A DNA stretch of 50,804 nt from Rhizobiales bacterium CCH3-A5. Lineage in GTDB: Bacteria > Pseudomonadota > Alphaproteobacteria > Rhizobiales > Beijerinckiaceae. Positions within the stretch are counted from its first letter, which is position 1. Each line of letters starts with the position of its first letter. Positions 17,130 through 24,998 of the stretch are shown piece after piece. Under the pieces are notes generated by a model. That model had not been told where the DNA came from. It was given only the letters and a program-made list of their open reading frames with translations, and did not search any database. Location: the NCBI GenBank assembly GCA_001556025.1, contig LSIB01000147.1, forward strand, positions 1-50,804, in the 5' to 3' direction. The position numbers were made by a program, and so were the translations under genes.

Positions 17130-18358
17130 TGTCCGTTCCAGATGCGGGCGTGAAGCGGGTTGAAGCCGATGCGATAGGCGAGTTCGGCCGGGCGCTCGAT
17201 GTCCCATATGGCGAGGTCGCAGCGCTTGCCGGCTTCCAGCGTGCCGATCTCGTCCTGGAGCCCGAGCGCCTGCGCGGCGTGTCGCGTCAGCCCGGCCAGC
17301 GCCTCCTCCGGCGTCAGCCGGAATAGCGTGCAGGCCATGTTGAGCACGAGCAGCGGCGAGGTCAGCGGCGAGGAGCCCGGATTGGCGTCGGTCGCCAGCG
17401 CGATCGGCACGCCATGGCGGCGGAGCAGTTCGATAGGCGGCTTTTGCGTCTCGCGCAGGAAATAGAACGCACCGGGCAGGATGACCGCGACAGTTCCCGC
17501 TTTCGCCATCGCGATCACGCCGGCCTCGTCGAGATATTCGAGGTGGTCGGCCGACAAGGCCTCCATCTCGGCGGCCAGTTTCGCCCCGCCGAGATTGGAC
17601 AGCTGCTCGGCGTGGATTTTGACGGCCAGCCCCCTGGCCTTGGCGGCGGCGAAGACACGCGCGGTTTCCTCCGGCGAAAAGGCGATGCCCTCGCAGAACA
17701 CGTCGACGGCGTCGGCAAGGCCCTCGGCTGCGACCGCATCGAGCATCGGCCCGCAGACGAGATCGACATACGCTCCCGAGCGACCCTTGAACTCCGGCGG
17801 GATCGCATGCGCACCGAGGAAAGTCGTGCGCACGCCAACGGGCCGCTCGCGCCCGAGCCGCCGCGCCACGCGCAGGCATTTCGTCTCGGCTGCGATCTCC
17901 AGCCCGTAGCCGGACTTGATCTCGACCGTGGTGACGCCCTCGGCGATCAGCGTCGACAACCGCCTGTCGGCGCTGGCGAAAAGCGCCGCCTCGCTCGCCG
18001 CCCGCGTCGCGGTGACGGTCGAAAGAATACCGCCGCCGGCCCGCGCGATCTCCTCATAGCTCGCCCCCTGCAGCCTAAGTTCGAACTCATGGGCGCGGTC
18101 GCCGCCATAAACGAGATGGGTGTGGCAGTCGATCAGGCCGGGTGTGATCCAGCGGCCGCCGCAATCGATCGTCTCGCTGGTGTCGAAGCGCGGCGCATCG
18201 GCCTGCCTGCCCGCAAAGACGATTCGGCCGTCGCGCGCTGCAATCACCCCGTTATCGATCGCGCCATAGGGCTCGGCACGGCCCGCCGCCATCGTCGCGA
18301 GCCGGGCGTTGCGCCACAGCCGGTCGCAGATCAGGATGTCGTCGCGCCGCTGCGTCAC
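17126..18358 (-). CDS. hutI: Imidazolonepropionase
   Basis: A 410-residue amidohydrolase-superfamily enzyme that opens the ring of imidazolonepropionate to formiminoglutamate. The metal-binding [16 protein letters not shown] stretch (His79, His81) opens the barrel; KIHAEQLS and TDANPGSSP carry the later metal and substrate residues. It starts at GTG 18358, with GAGGGG about 6 nt before it, and is the first gene of hutIHGU. The leader contains the 20-bp palindrome, which sits in the spacer of a predicted promoter for this strand. Confidence 0.95.
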   Translation of the reverse strand: MTQRRDDILICDRLWRNARLATMAAGRAEPYGAIDNGVIAARDGRIVFAGRQADAPRFDTSETIDCGGRWITPGLIDCHTHLVYGGDRAHEFELRLQGASYEEIARAGGGILSTVTATRAASEAALFASADRRLSTLIAEGVTTVEIKSGYGLEIAAETKCLRVARRLGRERPVGVRTTFLGAHAIPPEFKGRSGAYVDLVCGPMLDAVAAEGLADAVDVFCEGIAFSPEETARVFAAAKARGLAVKIHAEQLSNLGGAKLAAEMEALSADHLEYLDEAGVIAMAKAGTVAVILPGAFYFLRETQKPPIELLRRHGVPIALATDANPGSSPLTSPLLVLNMACTLFRLTPEEALAGLTRHAAQALGLQDEIGTLEAGKRCDLAIWDIERPAELAYRIGFNPLHARIWNGQ

Positions 18359-18395
18359 CCGCGTTTCCCCTCGACAATCGACCAGGCCTCATGAC

Positions 18396-18423
18396 AGTAT
18401 CCAATTGCATATGCAATTGGCAA
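18396..18423 (-). promoter_or_regulatory. hut divergent operator with hutI promoter
   Basis: A perfect 20-bp palindrome, CCAATTGCATATGCAATTGG (18401-18420), lies between the divergent hutI and hutF starts. On the minus strand, TTGCCA (-35, 18418-18423) and GATACT (-10, 18396-18401) flank a 16-nt spacer that is almost exactly the palindrome. The hutF GTG is only 17 nt away, so a bound protein would also stop that transcript. HutC, encoded at 19813, is the expected repressor, relieved by urocanate. A one-mismatch relative of the site occurs at 8228-8245. Confidence 0.75.
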
Positions 18424-18436
18424 GCGGAGCGATGGC

Positions 18437-19810
18437 GTGATCTCGACCCTGCATCTCGCGCAGGCCCTTCTGCCGGAGGGATTCGCCGACGGCGTGACGC
18501 TGACGATCGCGGACGGCGTCATCACGCAAGTCGTTTCGGGCACGAGCCTTCTGTCTGGAGTCGAGCATCTCGCGGGCCAGACGCTGCCCGGCATGCCCAA
18601 CCTTCACAGCCATGCCTTCCAGCGCGGCATGGCGGGGCTGGCCGAGCATCGTGGCGCTTCCGAGGATTCGTTCTGGACCTGGCGCGAGGTGATGTACCGC
18701 TTCCTCGACCGGCTCGACCCCGACGACGTCCAGGCCATCGCCGCTCAGGCCTTCGTCGAGATGCTGGAGGGCGGGTTTACGGCGCTCGCCGAGTTCCATT
18801 ACCTCCACCACGACCGGGACGGCCGCCCTTACTCCGACATCGCCGCCATGGCCGCCGCGATGGCGGTGGCCGCCGAGGAAGCGGGGCTGGGCTTGACGTT
18901 GCTGCCGGTGCTGTACCGCTTCGGCAATTTCGGCAATGCGCTGCCGGTCCATGGCCAACGCCGCTTCGTCAACGATCGCGACGCTTATCTGCGCCTGATC
19001 GAGGCGAGCAAGATCGCGCTGCGGCCGCTTCCCGACGCCCGGCTAGGCGTCGCGCCGCATTCGCTGCGGGCGGTCGCGCTGGACGATCTCGACTGGATAG
19101 CGTCCTTGCGACCGGATGCGCCGGTCCATATCCATGTCGCCGAGCAGATGCGCGAGGTCGAGGACAGCCAGAAACTCACCGGCCGTCGTCCGGTCGAGTT
19201 GCTGATGGAAAACACCGCGCTCGGCTCGCGCTGGTGCCTGATCCACGCCACGCATCTGACCGATGCCGAGCGCGACGGCATTGCGGCGAGCGGCGCGGTT
19301 GCGGGGCTTTGCCCGATCACGGAATCGAGCCTCGGCGACGGCATTTTCGACGGCGTGCGCTACCGCGATGCCGGCGGCATCTTCGGCGTCGGCAGCGATT
19401 CCAACATCCAGATCGACGCCGGCTCCGAACTGCGCCAGCTCGAATACTCGCAGCGCCTGCGCGACCGCCGCCGTTCGCTCTTGGCCGAGTCTGACGCCTC
19501 CACCGGCGTCGCGCTGTGGCGCGGCGCCTGCCTGGGCGGGGCACGCGCCTGCGGGCGCGACATCGGGCGCATCGCGGTCGGCTGCCGCGCTGATCTCGTC
19601 ACGCTCGACGCCGATCATCCCGCGCTTGCCGGGCGGGATGGCGCGGCCGCGCTCGATAGCGCCATCTTTGCCGCCAATGCGCTGCCCGTGCGCGAGGTTC
19701 GCGTCGGCGGCCGACTTGTCGTCAAAGATGGCCGGCATCAGGCCCGCGAGACGGTCCGCAAGCGTTTTGGCGCGACCATGCGCCGTCTGCTGGCGCGGGA
19801 GCAGGACTGA
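18437..19810 (+). CDS. hutF: Formimidoylglutamate deiminase
   Basis: A 457-residue amidohydrolase-superfamily deiminase that converts N-formimino-glutamate to N-formylglutamate, feeding HutG. The metal motif MPNLHSHAFQRGMAG has His57 and His59; VAPHSLRA, HIHVAEQ and GSDSNIQID follow in the usual order. It starts with GTG at 18437 with GGAG 7 nt upstream; an ATG five bases earlier leads at once to a stop (ATGGCGTGA) and is not the start. It is the first gene of the hutFC operon, with hutC 2 nt downstream. Confidence 0.94.
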   Translation: MISTLHLAQALLPEGFADGVTLTIADGVITQVVSGTSLLSGVEHLAGQTLPGMPNLHSHAFQRGMAGLAEHRGASEDSFWTWREVMYRFLDRLDPDDVQAIAAQAFVEMLEGGFTALAEFHYLHHDRDGRPYSDIAAMAAAMAVAAEEAGLGLTLLPVLYRFGNFGNALPVHGQRRFVNDRDAYLRLIEASKIALRPLPDARLGVAPHSLRAVALDDLDWIASLRPDAPVHIHVAEQMREVEDSQKLTGRRPVELLMENTALGSRWCLIHATHLTDAERDGIAASGAVAGLCPITESSLGDGIFDGVRYRDAGGIFGVGSDSNIQIDAGSELRQLEYSQRLRDRRRSLLAESDASTGVALWRGACLGGARACGRDIGRIAVGCRADLVTLDADHPALAGRDGAAALDSAIFAANALPVREVRVGGRLVVKDGRHQARETVRKRFGATMRRLLAREQD

Positions 19811-19812
19811 CG

Positions 19813-20562
19813 ATGGCGGAGACGCGCGGCGAGGCGATCAGGCTGGACGGAACGGGGCCGGTCTACGACCAGATCCGCCGCGCCATCCGTGATCTGATTC
19901 TCGACGGAAGCTGGCCGCCAGGCACGGCCGTTCCGCCCGAACATGCGCTGATGGAGCAACTCGGGGCCTCGCGCATGACGGTCCATCGCGCACTGGTCCA
20001 GTTGGCAGGCGAGGGGCTGATCAACCGCCGCCGCCGCTCGGGCACCACGGTGGCGAGCCCGCCGGCCAGCCACGCCATGCTCGACATTCTCTCGATCCCA
20101 GACGAGGTGAGGCGGCTGGGACAGGTCTATGGCTACGACATCCTGTCGCGGCAGGATGGCAGGCCATCCGCAGAACTGGCGGAGCGATTCGCCCTCAAAC
20201 GGACGCGTCCCGTCGCGCATCTGTCGCTGCTGCATCGCGGCAGCGGCCAGCCCCATGTGCTGGAGGAGCGCGTTATCCATCTCGACACCGTGCCCGACGC
20301 CGCGACCGAGCGCTTCGCGACGACCCCGCCGGGCGACTGGCTGCTCCAGAATAGCCTCTGGTCGCAGGCCGAGCACGCGATCAGCGCGGTGGCGGCGGCG
20401 TCGGCGGATGCCGTGCTGCTTGGGATTGCGCCCGGCGAGCCCTGCCTGCTGGTCGAGCGCCGGACCTGGAATCATGAGGCTCCGGTCACGGCCGTGCGCC
20501 TGCTCTATCCGGGCGCGCGCCACCGCTTCGTCGGGCGCTTCGGGCCTTACGGAGCGGTCTGA
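19813..20562 (+). CDS. hutC: Histidine-utilisation repressor, GntR/HutC family
   Basis: A 249-residue regulator. The N-terminal winged helix-turn-helix spans about residues 15-80 (VYDQIRRAIRDLILDGSW, MEQLGASRMTVHRALVQL) and the C-terminal UTRA ligand domain runs from about 95 to 240, ending with ERRTWNHEAPVTAVRLLYPG as in HutC proteins. HutC family repressors bind urocanate and release their operators. It is 2 nt after hutF and under the same operator, so it represses its own synthesis. The presence of a near-identical operator at 8.2 kb points to a wider regulon. Confidence 0.92.
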   Translation: MAETRGEAIRLDGTGPVYDQIRRAIRDLILDGSWPPGTAVPPEHALMEQLGASRMTVHRALVQLAGEGLINRRRRSGTTVASPPASHAMLDILSIPDEVRRLGQVYGYDILSRQDGRPSAELAERFALKRTRPVAHLSLLHRGSGQPHVLEERVIHLDTVPDAATERFATTPPGDWLLQNSLWSQAEHAISAVAAASADAVLLGIAPGEPCLLVERRTWNHEAPVTAVRLLYPGARHRFVGRFGPYGAV

Positions 20563-20580
20563 AGCCGCCAAACTTAAGAA

Positions 20581-20610
20581 AGGCCCGCCAGGCTTTCGCC
20601 GGGCGGGCCT
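20581..20610 (-). terminator. Intrinsic terminator, better on the minus strand
   Basis: A perfect 9-bp stem AGGCCCGCC/GGCGGGCCT with a 12-nt loop. On the minus strand it is followed by TTTCTTAAGTTT, giving a good terminator for the small lipoprotein gene; on the plus strand, after hutC, no T-run follows. It separates the two converging genes. Confidence 0.75.
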
Positions 20611-20633
20611 GATCGGGATGGCTGGAGGAGCAA

Positions 20634-20897
20634 TCAGCAGGCGTAGCGCACGCGGCGGCCATACTCGTCGCGGCCGACGCAGACCCGATCTGGCGTCGCT
20701 GCCGAGCCGATGATCGCGCCGCCCGCGCCGCCGATTGCCGCGCCAGCCAGAGCGCCGCCGGCGCGGCCGGTGGCGAGGCCGCCGATCACGGCGCCGGTGC
20801 CGGCGCCGATCAGCGCGCCAGTGCCGGCATTCTGCTCGCGCGGGGTGCAGGCGCCGATCGAGGCGGCGAGCGCCGCGAGGATGAGGATCTTCTTCAT
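20634..20897 (-). CDS. Small glycine-zipper outer-membrane lipoprotein
   Basis: An 87-residue lipoprotein. The signal peptide MKKILILAALAASIGAC ends in a lipobox with the acylated Cys at 17. The middle is a glycine zipper with repeated small residues (GALIGAGTGAVIGG, AGAAIGGAGGAIIG), a membrane-inserting pattern seen in Rhizobiales stress lipoproteins. The end, GRDEYGRRVRYAC, keeps two Cys. The open frame upstream to 21017 is not lipoprotein-like; ATG 20897 has AGGGAG 10 nt before it. A GGAAC-N16-CGTT promoter lies 60-90 nt upstream. No specific function is assigned; a general-stress envelope role is inferred. Confidence 0.8.
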   Translation of the reverse strand: MKKILILAALAASIGACTPREQNAGTGALIGAGTGAVIGGLATGRAGGALAGAAIGGAGGAIIGSAATPDRVCVGRDEYGRRVRYAC

Positions 20898-20965
20898 GGT
20901 GCTTTGGCTCCCTGGCCTTTTAGCCGGCCGCTGATTGTCGCAGGTCGGCGCTTGTCGTGGCGATG

Positions 20966-20990
20966 AACGCCGTTCCGCCGGACTTGTTCC
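20966..20990 (-). promoter_or_regulatory. Sigma-EcfG-type promoter for the lipoprotein
   Basis: On the minus strand GGAAC (20986-20990) is followed after exactly 16 nt by CGTT (20966-20969), matching the alphaproteobacterial general-stress consensus. Transcription would begin near 20959, giving a leader of about 60 nt before ATG 20897. A second such site faces the opposite way at 21101, so the two genes appear to be co-induced from one intergenic region. Confidence 0.65.
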
Positions 20991-21100
20991 CGGCATGGGC
21001 GCAACCATGGGCCACACCGCCTGTCGCGATCATGAATGACTATGACTGGCGACGAGCCGACGCTGCGACCATTTCGGCCTCATCCCGCCGCGTCTCTCCC

Positions 21101-21125
21101 GGAACCTTTCCGGCAACGCACAGTT
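21101..21125 (+). promoter_or_regulatory. Sigma-EcfG-type promoter for the PRC-barrel gene
   Basis: GGAAC (21101-21105) and GTT (21123-21125) with 17 nt between them; the usual C before GTT is an A here. Transcription would start near 21132, about 47 nt before the ATG. PRC-barrel proteins are frequent members of the general-stress regulon, which supports the reading. Confidence 0.6.
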
Positions 21126-21178
21126 GTTCGGCTGACGGCGCCGATCGGTTGACGGCGCTCCCGACGGAGGAGGTTCTC

Positions 21179-21571
21179 ATGACCGACCACACCATGGCGA
21201 CGACGCCCAAAACCATGACAGCCAACCCGCTGATCGCCGGCGCGCGCGTCGCCGGCACGGACGTCTACAACAGCACCGGCGACCATCTCGGCGAGATCTA
21301 CGACGTCATGCTCGACAAGCAGAGCGGCAAGGTCGCTTACGCGATCATGTCCTTTGGCGGCTTCCTCGGGCTTGGGGAAAAGTATCATCCCATTCCGTGG
21401 AGCGTGCTCGATTATGACACCGGGCGCGGCGGCTATGTCGTTCCGCTGACCAAGGACAAACTCGAGGCCGCGCCGATGTATGACAGCGCCGGCGAGCCCG
21501 ACTGGGACGACAAGGCCTATGGCAAGCGCGTCCACGACTATTACGGCACGATGCCCTACTGGATGATGTAG
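21179..21571 (+). CDS. PRC-barrel domain protein
   Basis: A 130-residue cytoplasmic protein containing one PRC-barrel: GARVAGTDVYNSTGDHLGEI, then DVMLDKQSGKVAYAIMSFGG, GLGEKYHPIPWSVLDYD and GGYVVPLTKDKLEAAP. The C-terminus (KRVHDYYGTMPYWMM) is aromatic-rich, as in many Rhizobiales homologues. The frame is open to 20957, but ATG 21179 has GGAGGAGG just upstream. PRC-barrels occur in stress and RNA-processing proteins; no enzymatic role is known. It has its own sigma-EcfG-like promoter and a strong terminator, so it is a single-gene unit. Confidence 0.88.
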   Translation: MTDHTMATTPKTMTANPLIAGARVAGTDVYNSTGDHLGEIYDVMLDKQSGKVAYAIMSFGGFLGLGEKYHPIPWSVLDYDTGRGGYVVPLTKDKLEAAPMYDSAGEPDWDDKAYGKRVHDYYGTMPYWMM

Positions 21572-21633
21572 GCACTGCCCAGACGCAGGTCGCGGCGGTT
21601 GCTATCCCCCCAGCCGAACCGTCGTGGCGGCGG

Positions 21634-21666
21634 GATGCGGGCCGAAAGGCCCGCATCTTCTTTTTT
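21634..21666 (+). terminator. Rho-independent terminator of the PRC-barrel gene
   Basis: A perfect 10-bp stem, GATGCGGGCC / GGCCCGCATC, with a GAAA tetraloop, followed by TTCTTTTTT. It is the clearest intrinsic terminator in the window and ends the transcript 60-90 nt after the stop codon. Confidence 0.93.
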
Positions 21667-21834
21667 GCGGCATTGCCGGCTCTGTGCGCGGTTGGCGATT
21701 GCCGCCTTGCAACCGCCTCATCGCCACCATTTCGGCATGGGAACCAAAAGGCGCGCTGCGCGTCCTGTTGTCGGTAACTCCACTCAGACGTTTTTTGCTC
21801 CGGCCCGTCGTCGCCGGGTCTTAGGGAAAACATC

Positions 21835-22725
21835 ATGCAGATCCGGTACGGCTACCGCATTGAACTCCTGTGCCAGCATGATCTGCCGCTGATCACGATG
21901 CTGGACGTGCATCCTTCGCGCCGGCACGATCTCGTGCGCCCCGACGAGATGCTGGTGAGATCGCTGGTCGATCCCTCGCTTCACATCCCGGTCAACCAGT
22001 ATCTCGATCAGTTCGGCAATATCTGCCGCAGGATGGTGGTGCCCGCAGGCGGCGCATTGCTGCAGTCGGACGGCGTTGTGCATGATACCGGCGAGCCCGA
22101 GCCCGTCGGCCTTGGCGCGCGCGAGGTGTTGCCGTCGCGGCTGCCCGACGAGGCGCTCGTCTATCTGCTCGGCAGCCGCTATTGCGAGACCGACAAGCTG
22201 GCGCCACAGGCCTGGAGCCTGTTCGGCCACATTCCCGCAGGTTGGGAGCGCGTCCAGGCGGTCGTCGATTTCGTCCATAACCACCTGACCTTCGGCTACC
22301 ATTTCGCCCGCAACACCCGCACCGCCGCCGAGGCTTTCGAGGAGCGGGTCGGCGTCTGTCGCGATTTCGCGCATCTTGCGGTGACGCTCTGCCGCTGCCT
22401 CAACATTCCGGCGCGCTACTGCAACGGCTATCTCGGCGACATCGGCGTGCCGAAGGATCCCGCCCCGATGGATTTCAACGCCTGGTTCGAGGTCTATCTC
22501 GGCGGACGCTGGTACACGATGGACGCCCGGCACAACCAGCCGCGCATTGGCCGCGTCGTCATCGCGCGCGGACGCGACGCTACCGACGTGGCGATGATGA
22601 ACTCGTTCGGCCCCCATGTGCTGCAGCGCTTCGAGGTCATCACCGAGGAAGTTGAGGAAGAGGCCGCGCTCGCCCCAATGGTCCCCCGCAACGGTCAATG
22701 GCAGCAGCAGGCCGCGCTGTCCTGA
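21835..22725 (+). CDS. Transglutaminase-like protein with altered catalytic triad
   Basis: A 296-residue transglutaminase-superfamily protein. The N-terminal beta-rich half (QIRYGYRIELLCQHDLPLI) precedes the papain-like core with the nucleophile region RVGVCRDFAHLAV (Cys175) and the third-residue region RWYTMDARHN (Asp230). The middle position, normally His in HAW, is Asn215 in MDFNAWFEVYL. Such replacement may be usual for this subfamily but would change a classical Cys-His-Asp mechanism. The ATG at 21835 has AGGGA 8 nt upstream. It is a different subfamily from the two transglutaminases at 31-38 kb. A weak sigma-EcfG-like sequence (GGAAC-N16-CGTC) lies at 21740. Function unknown; peptidase-like or structural. 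Confidence 0.8.
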   Translation: MQIRYGYRIELLCQHDLPLITMLDVHPSRRHDLVRPDEMLVRSLVDPSLHIPVNQYLDQFGNICRRMVVPAGGALLQSDGVVHDTGEPEPVGLGAREVLPSRLPDEALVYLLGSRYCETDKLAPQAWSLFGHIPAGWERVQAVVDFVHNHLTFGYHFARNTRTAAEAFEERVGVCRDFAHLAVTLCRCLNIPARYCNGYLGDIGVPKDPAPMDFNAWFEVYLGGRWYTMDARHNQPRIGRVVIARGRDATDVAMMNSFGPHVLQRFEVITEEVEEEAALAPMVPRNGQWQQQAALS

Positions 22726-22834
22726 CGTCATGACGGTTATCCCGCTTGGACGCGTATCTCGCTCGGGAGGCGCGTCCGCGATCCCCGGCGACCATCTTTC
22801 CGCAACGAACCCAAGCGACTACCGTCAGGCTGCC

Positions 22835-23764
22835 ATGCGCCACATCGTCGTCGTCAACGCCCGCGCCGGAACCGTGCTCGAAGCCGGGGCCGAGGCTTTC
22901 AAGGCGCGCATCATCGCCGCTTTCGAGGCCCATGGCTGCACGGCCGAGGTCAAACTGGTGCATCCGCGCGAGCTCGACGACGCGCTGGCTCTGGCGATCG
23001 GCGACGATGACGCGATCCCCGTGATCGCCGGCGGCGACGGCACCATCAATGGCGTGCTCCCGGTGCTGCTGGAGGCCGGCAAGCCGGTCGGCGTGCTCCC
23101 GCTCGGCACCGTCAACGTGCTCGGCCGCGATCTCGGCCTGCACGGCACGCTCGAGCATCAGATCGAGGCGCTTTGCAAAGGCGAGCCCGTCACGATGGAT
23201 GTCGGCGCGCTGAACGAGCGGCTGTTCCATTCCATTTCGGGCATGGGCTTTTTCAGTCTGATGGCGCGCGAGCGCGAGCATGCGCGCCGCCGCTTCCCGT
23301 TCAGCCGGGCGATCGCGTTTGCCTTCGCCGCCACGCGCTCGATCCTGTTCACCCGCGCCATCACCGTCGACATCCGCATCGGCGAGGAACGGCAGGTGGT
23401 CCAGGCCGACGCTGTGCTCGTCACCATCAACCGCTTCGACGGGGCCGAATGGCGGCGGGACCGCCTCGATGGCGGGGTCTTCGAGGTTCATGTGCTGAAG
23501 GCTGGCGGACTGCTGTCGCGCTGCAAGGCCGCGCTCTCGATCGTGTCTGGCGGCTGGCGGCGCTCGGCGAACCTGACCTCGTTCACGGGCGACAGCGTGA
23601 CGCTGACCCGCCGCGACAAGCGTCGCGGTCACATTACCTTCGACGGCGAGGTCGAGCGCAAGGCCGGGCCGCTGACCTACCGGCTGCTGCCCAAGGCCAT
23701 TCGGCTCATCGCGGCGCGCAAGGCGTCGGGGCAGGGGGCCGAGCTTGACCGCGCGGTCGCCTGA
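22835..23764 (+). CDS. Diacylglycerol/lipid kinase family protein
   Basis: A 309-residue DAGK-catalytic-domain protein of the YegS/DgkB type. It has the nucleotide loop GGDGTINGV (66-74), the PLGTVNVLGRDL motif (89-100) and the C-terminal beta-sandwich ending in RLLPKAIRLIA. Members phosphorylate diacylglycerol or other lipids with ATP at the inner membrane. The frame reaches back to 22616, but that part overlaps the transglutaminase-like gene in another frame; ATG 22835 starts the usual MRHIVVVNARAG. It is followed 35 nt later by a PAP2 phosphatase, which could reverse or complement the reaction, so a lipid-phosphate cycle is a reasonable inference. Confidence 0.87.
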   Translation: MRHIVVVNARAGTVLEAGAEAFKARIIAAFEAHGCTAEVKLVHPRELDDALALAIGDDDAIPVIAGGDGTINGVLPVLLEAGKPVGVLPLGTVNVLGRDLGLHGTLEHQIEALCKGEPVTMDVGALNERLFHSISGMGFFSLMAREREHARRRFPFSRAIAFAFAATRSILFTRAITVDIRIGEERQVVQADAVLVTINRFDGAEWRRDRLDGGVFEVHVLKAGGLLSRCKAALSIVSGGWRRSANLTSFTGDSVTLTRRDKRRGHITFDGEVERKAGPLTYRLLPKAIRLIAARKASGQGAELDRAVA

Positions 23765-23799
23765 CCCATCTGTAAAACAGCCTGCCGTCAGGGATCAGA

Positions 23800-24480
23800 A
23801 TGTCCGCGCTGCACCCCAGAACCGTCGTTCCCGTCGCGGCCGGCGCCGCTTTCGTCGGGTTGGCGCTGTTCATCGCGTCGGGCCGCAGCTTCGGTTTCGA
23901 TTCATCGCTCGTCCTGTTGCTGCGCGAGGCCAACGACCCGTCGACGCCGCTCGGCCCGGCCTGGCTGCGCGAGGCGATGCGCGACGTCACCGCGCTGGGC
24001 AGTTTCGTCGGCCTCGGTTTCATGACGGTCGTCGCCTGCCTGACGCTCAGGCTCTGCGGCTACCGGCATCTCGCGGTCGGCCTGCTGATCAGCGTCGCCG
24101 CCGCCACGCTCGTGAGCACGGGATTGAAGATCGCGATCGGCCGCGAGCGGCCCGACATCGTCGAGCATACCGCGCTGACCTTCACCGCGAGCTTCCCCAG
24201 CGGTCATGCCTTCCTCTCGGCGGTGACGCTGCTCTGCATCGCCGGCTTCGTCGGCATCGCCTCGAAGCGGGAGGACATGGCGCGGCTGTGCCTCGTTCTG
24301 GCCTGGATCCTGATCGTAATGATCGGCCTGAGCCGGGTCTATCTCGGCGTGCATTGGCCCACCGACGTGATCGCCGGCTGGTGCCTCGGCATCGCCTGGT
24401 CAAGCGTCGCCGTCGCTTGGCTGGGGCGCATGATGGCGAAGGCAGAGCCGCTGGTGCCGGACGCGATACTGGAACGATGA
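23800..24480 (+). CDS. PAP2-family membrane phosphatase
   Basis: A 226-residue integral membrane phosphatase with about six hydrophobic segments. All three motifs of the phosphatidic-acid-phosphatase type 2 family are present: KIAIGRERP (110-118), PSGH (133-136) and SRVYLGVHWPTD (178-189), the last two holding the catalytic His residues on the periplasmic side. Substrates in the family include phosphatidate, undecaprenyl pyrophosphate and lipid A phosphates. It sits in a row with the lipid kinase and the DUF2177 protein. Which lipid it acts on cannot be told. Confidence 0.9.
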   Translation: MSALHPRTVVPVAAGAAFVGLALFIASGRSFGFDSSLVLLLREANDPSTPLGPAWLREAMRDVTALGSFVGLGFMTVVACLTLRLCGYRHLAVGLLISVAAATLVSTGLKIAIGRERPDIVEHTALTFTASFPSGHAFLSAVTLLCIAGFVGIASKREDMARLCLVLAWILIVMIGLSRVYLGVHWPTDVIAGWCLGIAWSSVAVAWLGRMMAKAEPLVPDAILER

Positions 24481-24505
24481 GCCGAAGGGCAGGAGAGACA
24501 CGGCC

Positions 24506-24922
24506 ATGACGCGATACCTCCTGCTCTATGCCGCGACGGCGCTGATCCTGTTTCCGCTCGATTTTCTCTGGCTCGGCTATGTCGCGCGCGGCTTCTACAC
24601 CTCGCGGCTGGGCGATCTGCTGCTGCCGCAGCCGCGGTTGGGGATCGCGGCGTTGTTCTACCTGTTTTATGTGGCGGGCATCGTCTGGTTCGCGATCCTG
24701 CCGAACCTGTCGTCGGGCAGCCTGATCGCCACCTTCCTGACCGGCGCCGCGCTCGGCTTCATCGCCTATGGCACCTATGATGCCACGAACCTCGCGACGC
24801 TCAGGGGCTATCCGCTTTCGGTCGCGATCGTCGACCTCGTCTGGGGCATGGCGCTGACCGGTGTCAGCGCGGCGTGTGGCCTATATGTCGCAACGCGCTG
24901 GTTCGGTGTGACGACGGGCTGA
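24506..24922 (+). CDS. DUF2177 membrane protein
   Basis: A 138-residue polytopic membrane protein of the DUF2177 family. It has four hydrophobic segments, the N-terminal LDFLWLGYVARGFY, and the conserved GFIAYGTYDATNLATLRGYP loop followed by VDLVWGMALTG. It starts 25 nt after the PAP2 gene with a weak GGAGAG upstream, so it is probably co-transcribed. The family has no known function. Confidence 0.88.
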   Translation: MTRYLLLYAATALILFPLDFLWLGYVARGFYTSRLGDLLLPQPRLGIAALFYLFYVAGIVWFAILPNLSSGSLIATFLTGAALGFIAYGTYDATNLATLRGYPLSVAIVDLVWGMALTGVSAACGLYVATRWFGVTTG

Positions 24923-24927
24923 ACGGC

Positions 24928-24952
24928 GGAACCCGAACAGCCTCGCCGGGTT
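24928..24952 (+). promoter_or_regulatory. Sigma-EcfG-type promoter for the 50-residue protein gene
   Basis: GGAAC (24928-24932) and GTT (24950-24952) with 17 nt between, the base before GTT being G instead of the usual C. It starts 6 nt after the DUF2177 stop and would begin transcription near 24960, about 40 nt before the ATG at 24999. Confidence 0.5.
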
Positions 24953-24998
24953 GTGAACCCGTCGCGACATCTGCGACGTGTCATGTCGGAACCCATCG

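Noticed and set aside
18432..18440. ATG at 18432 as the hutF start
   Set aside because: It reads ATG GCG TGA and stops at once; the overlapping GTG at 18437 opens the full-length protein and has a properly placed GGAG.
21740..21764. Sigma-EcfG-like sequence GGAAC-N16-CGTC before the transglutaminase-like gene
   Set aside because: The last base of the -10 deviates (CGTC, not CGTT), so it is not listed as a promoter; kept only as a weak hint in the stress-island finding.
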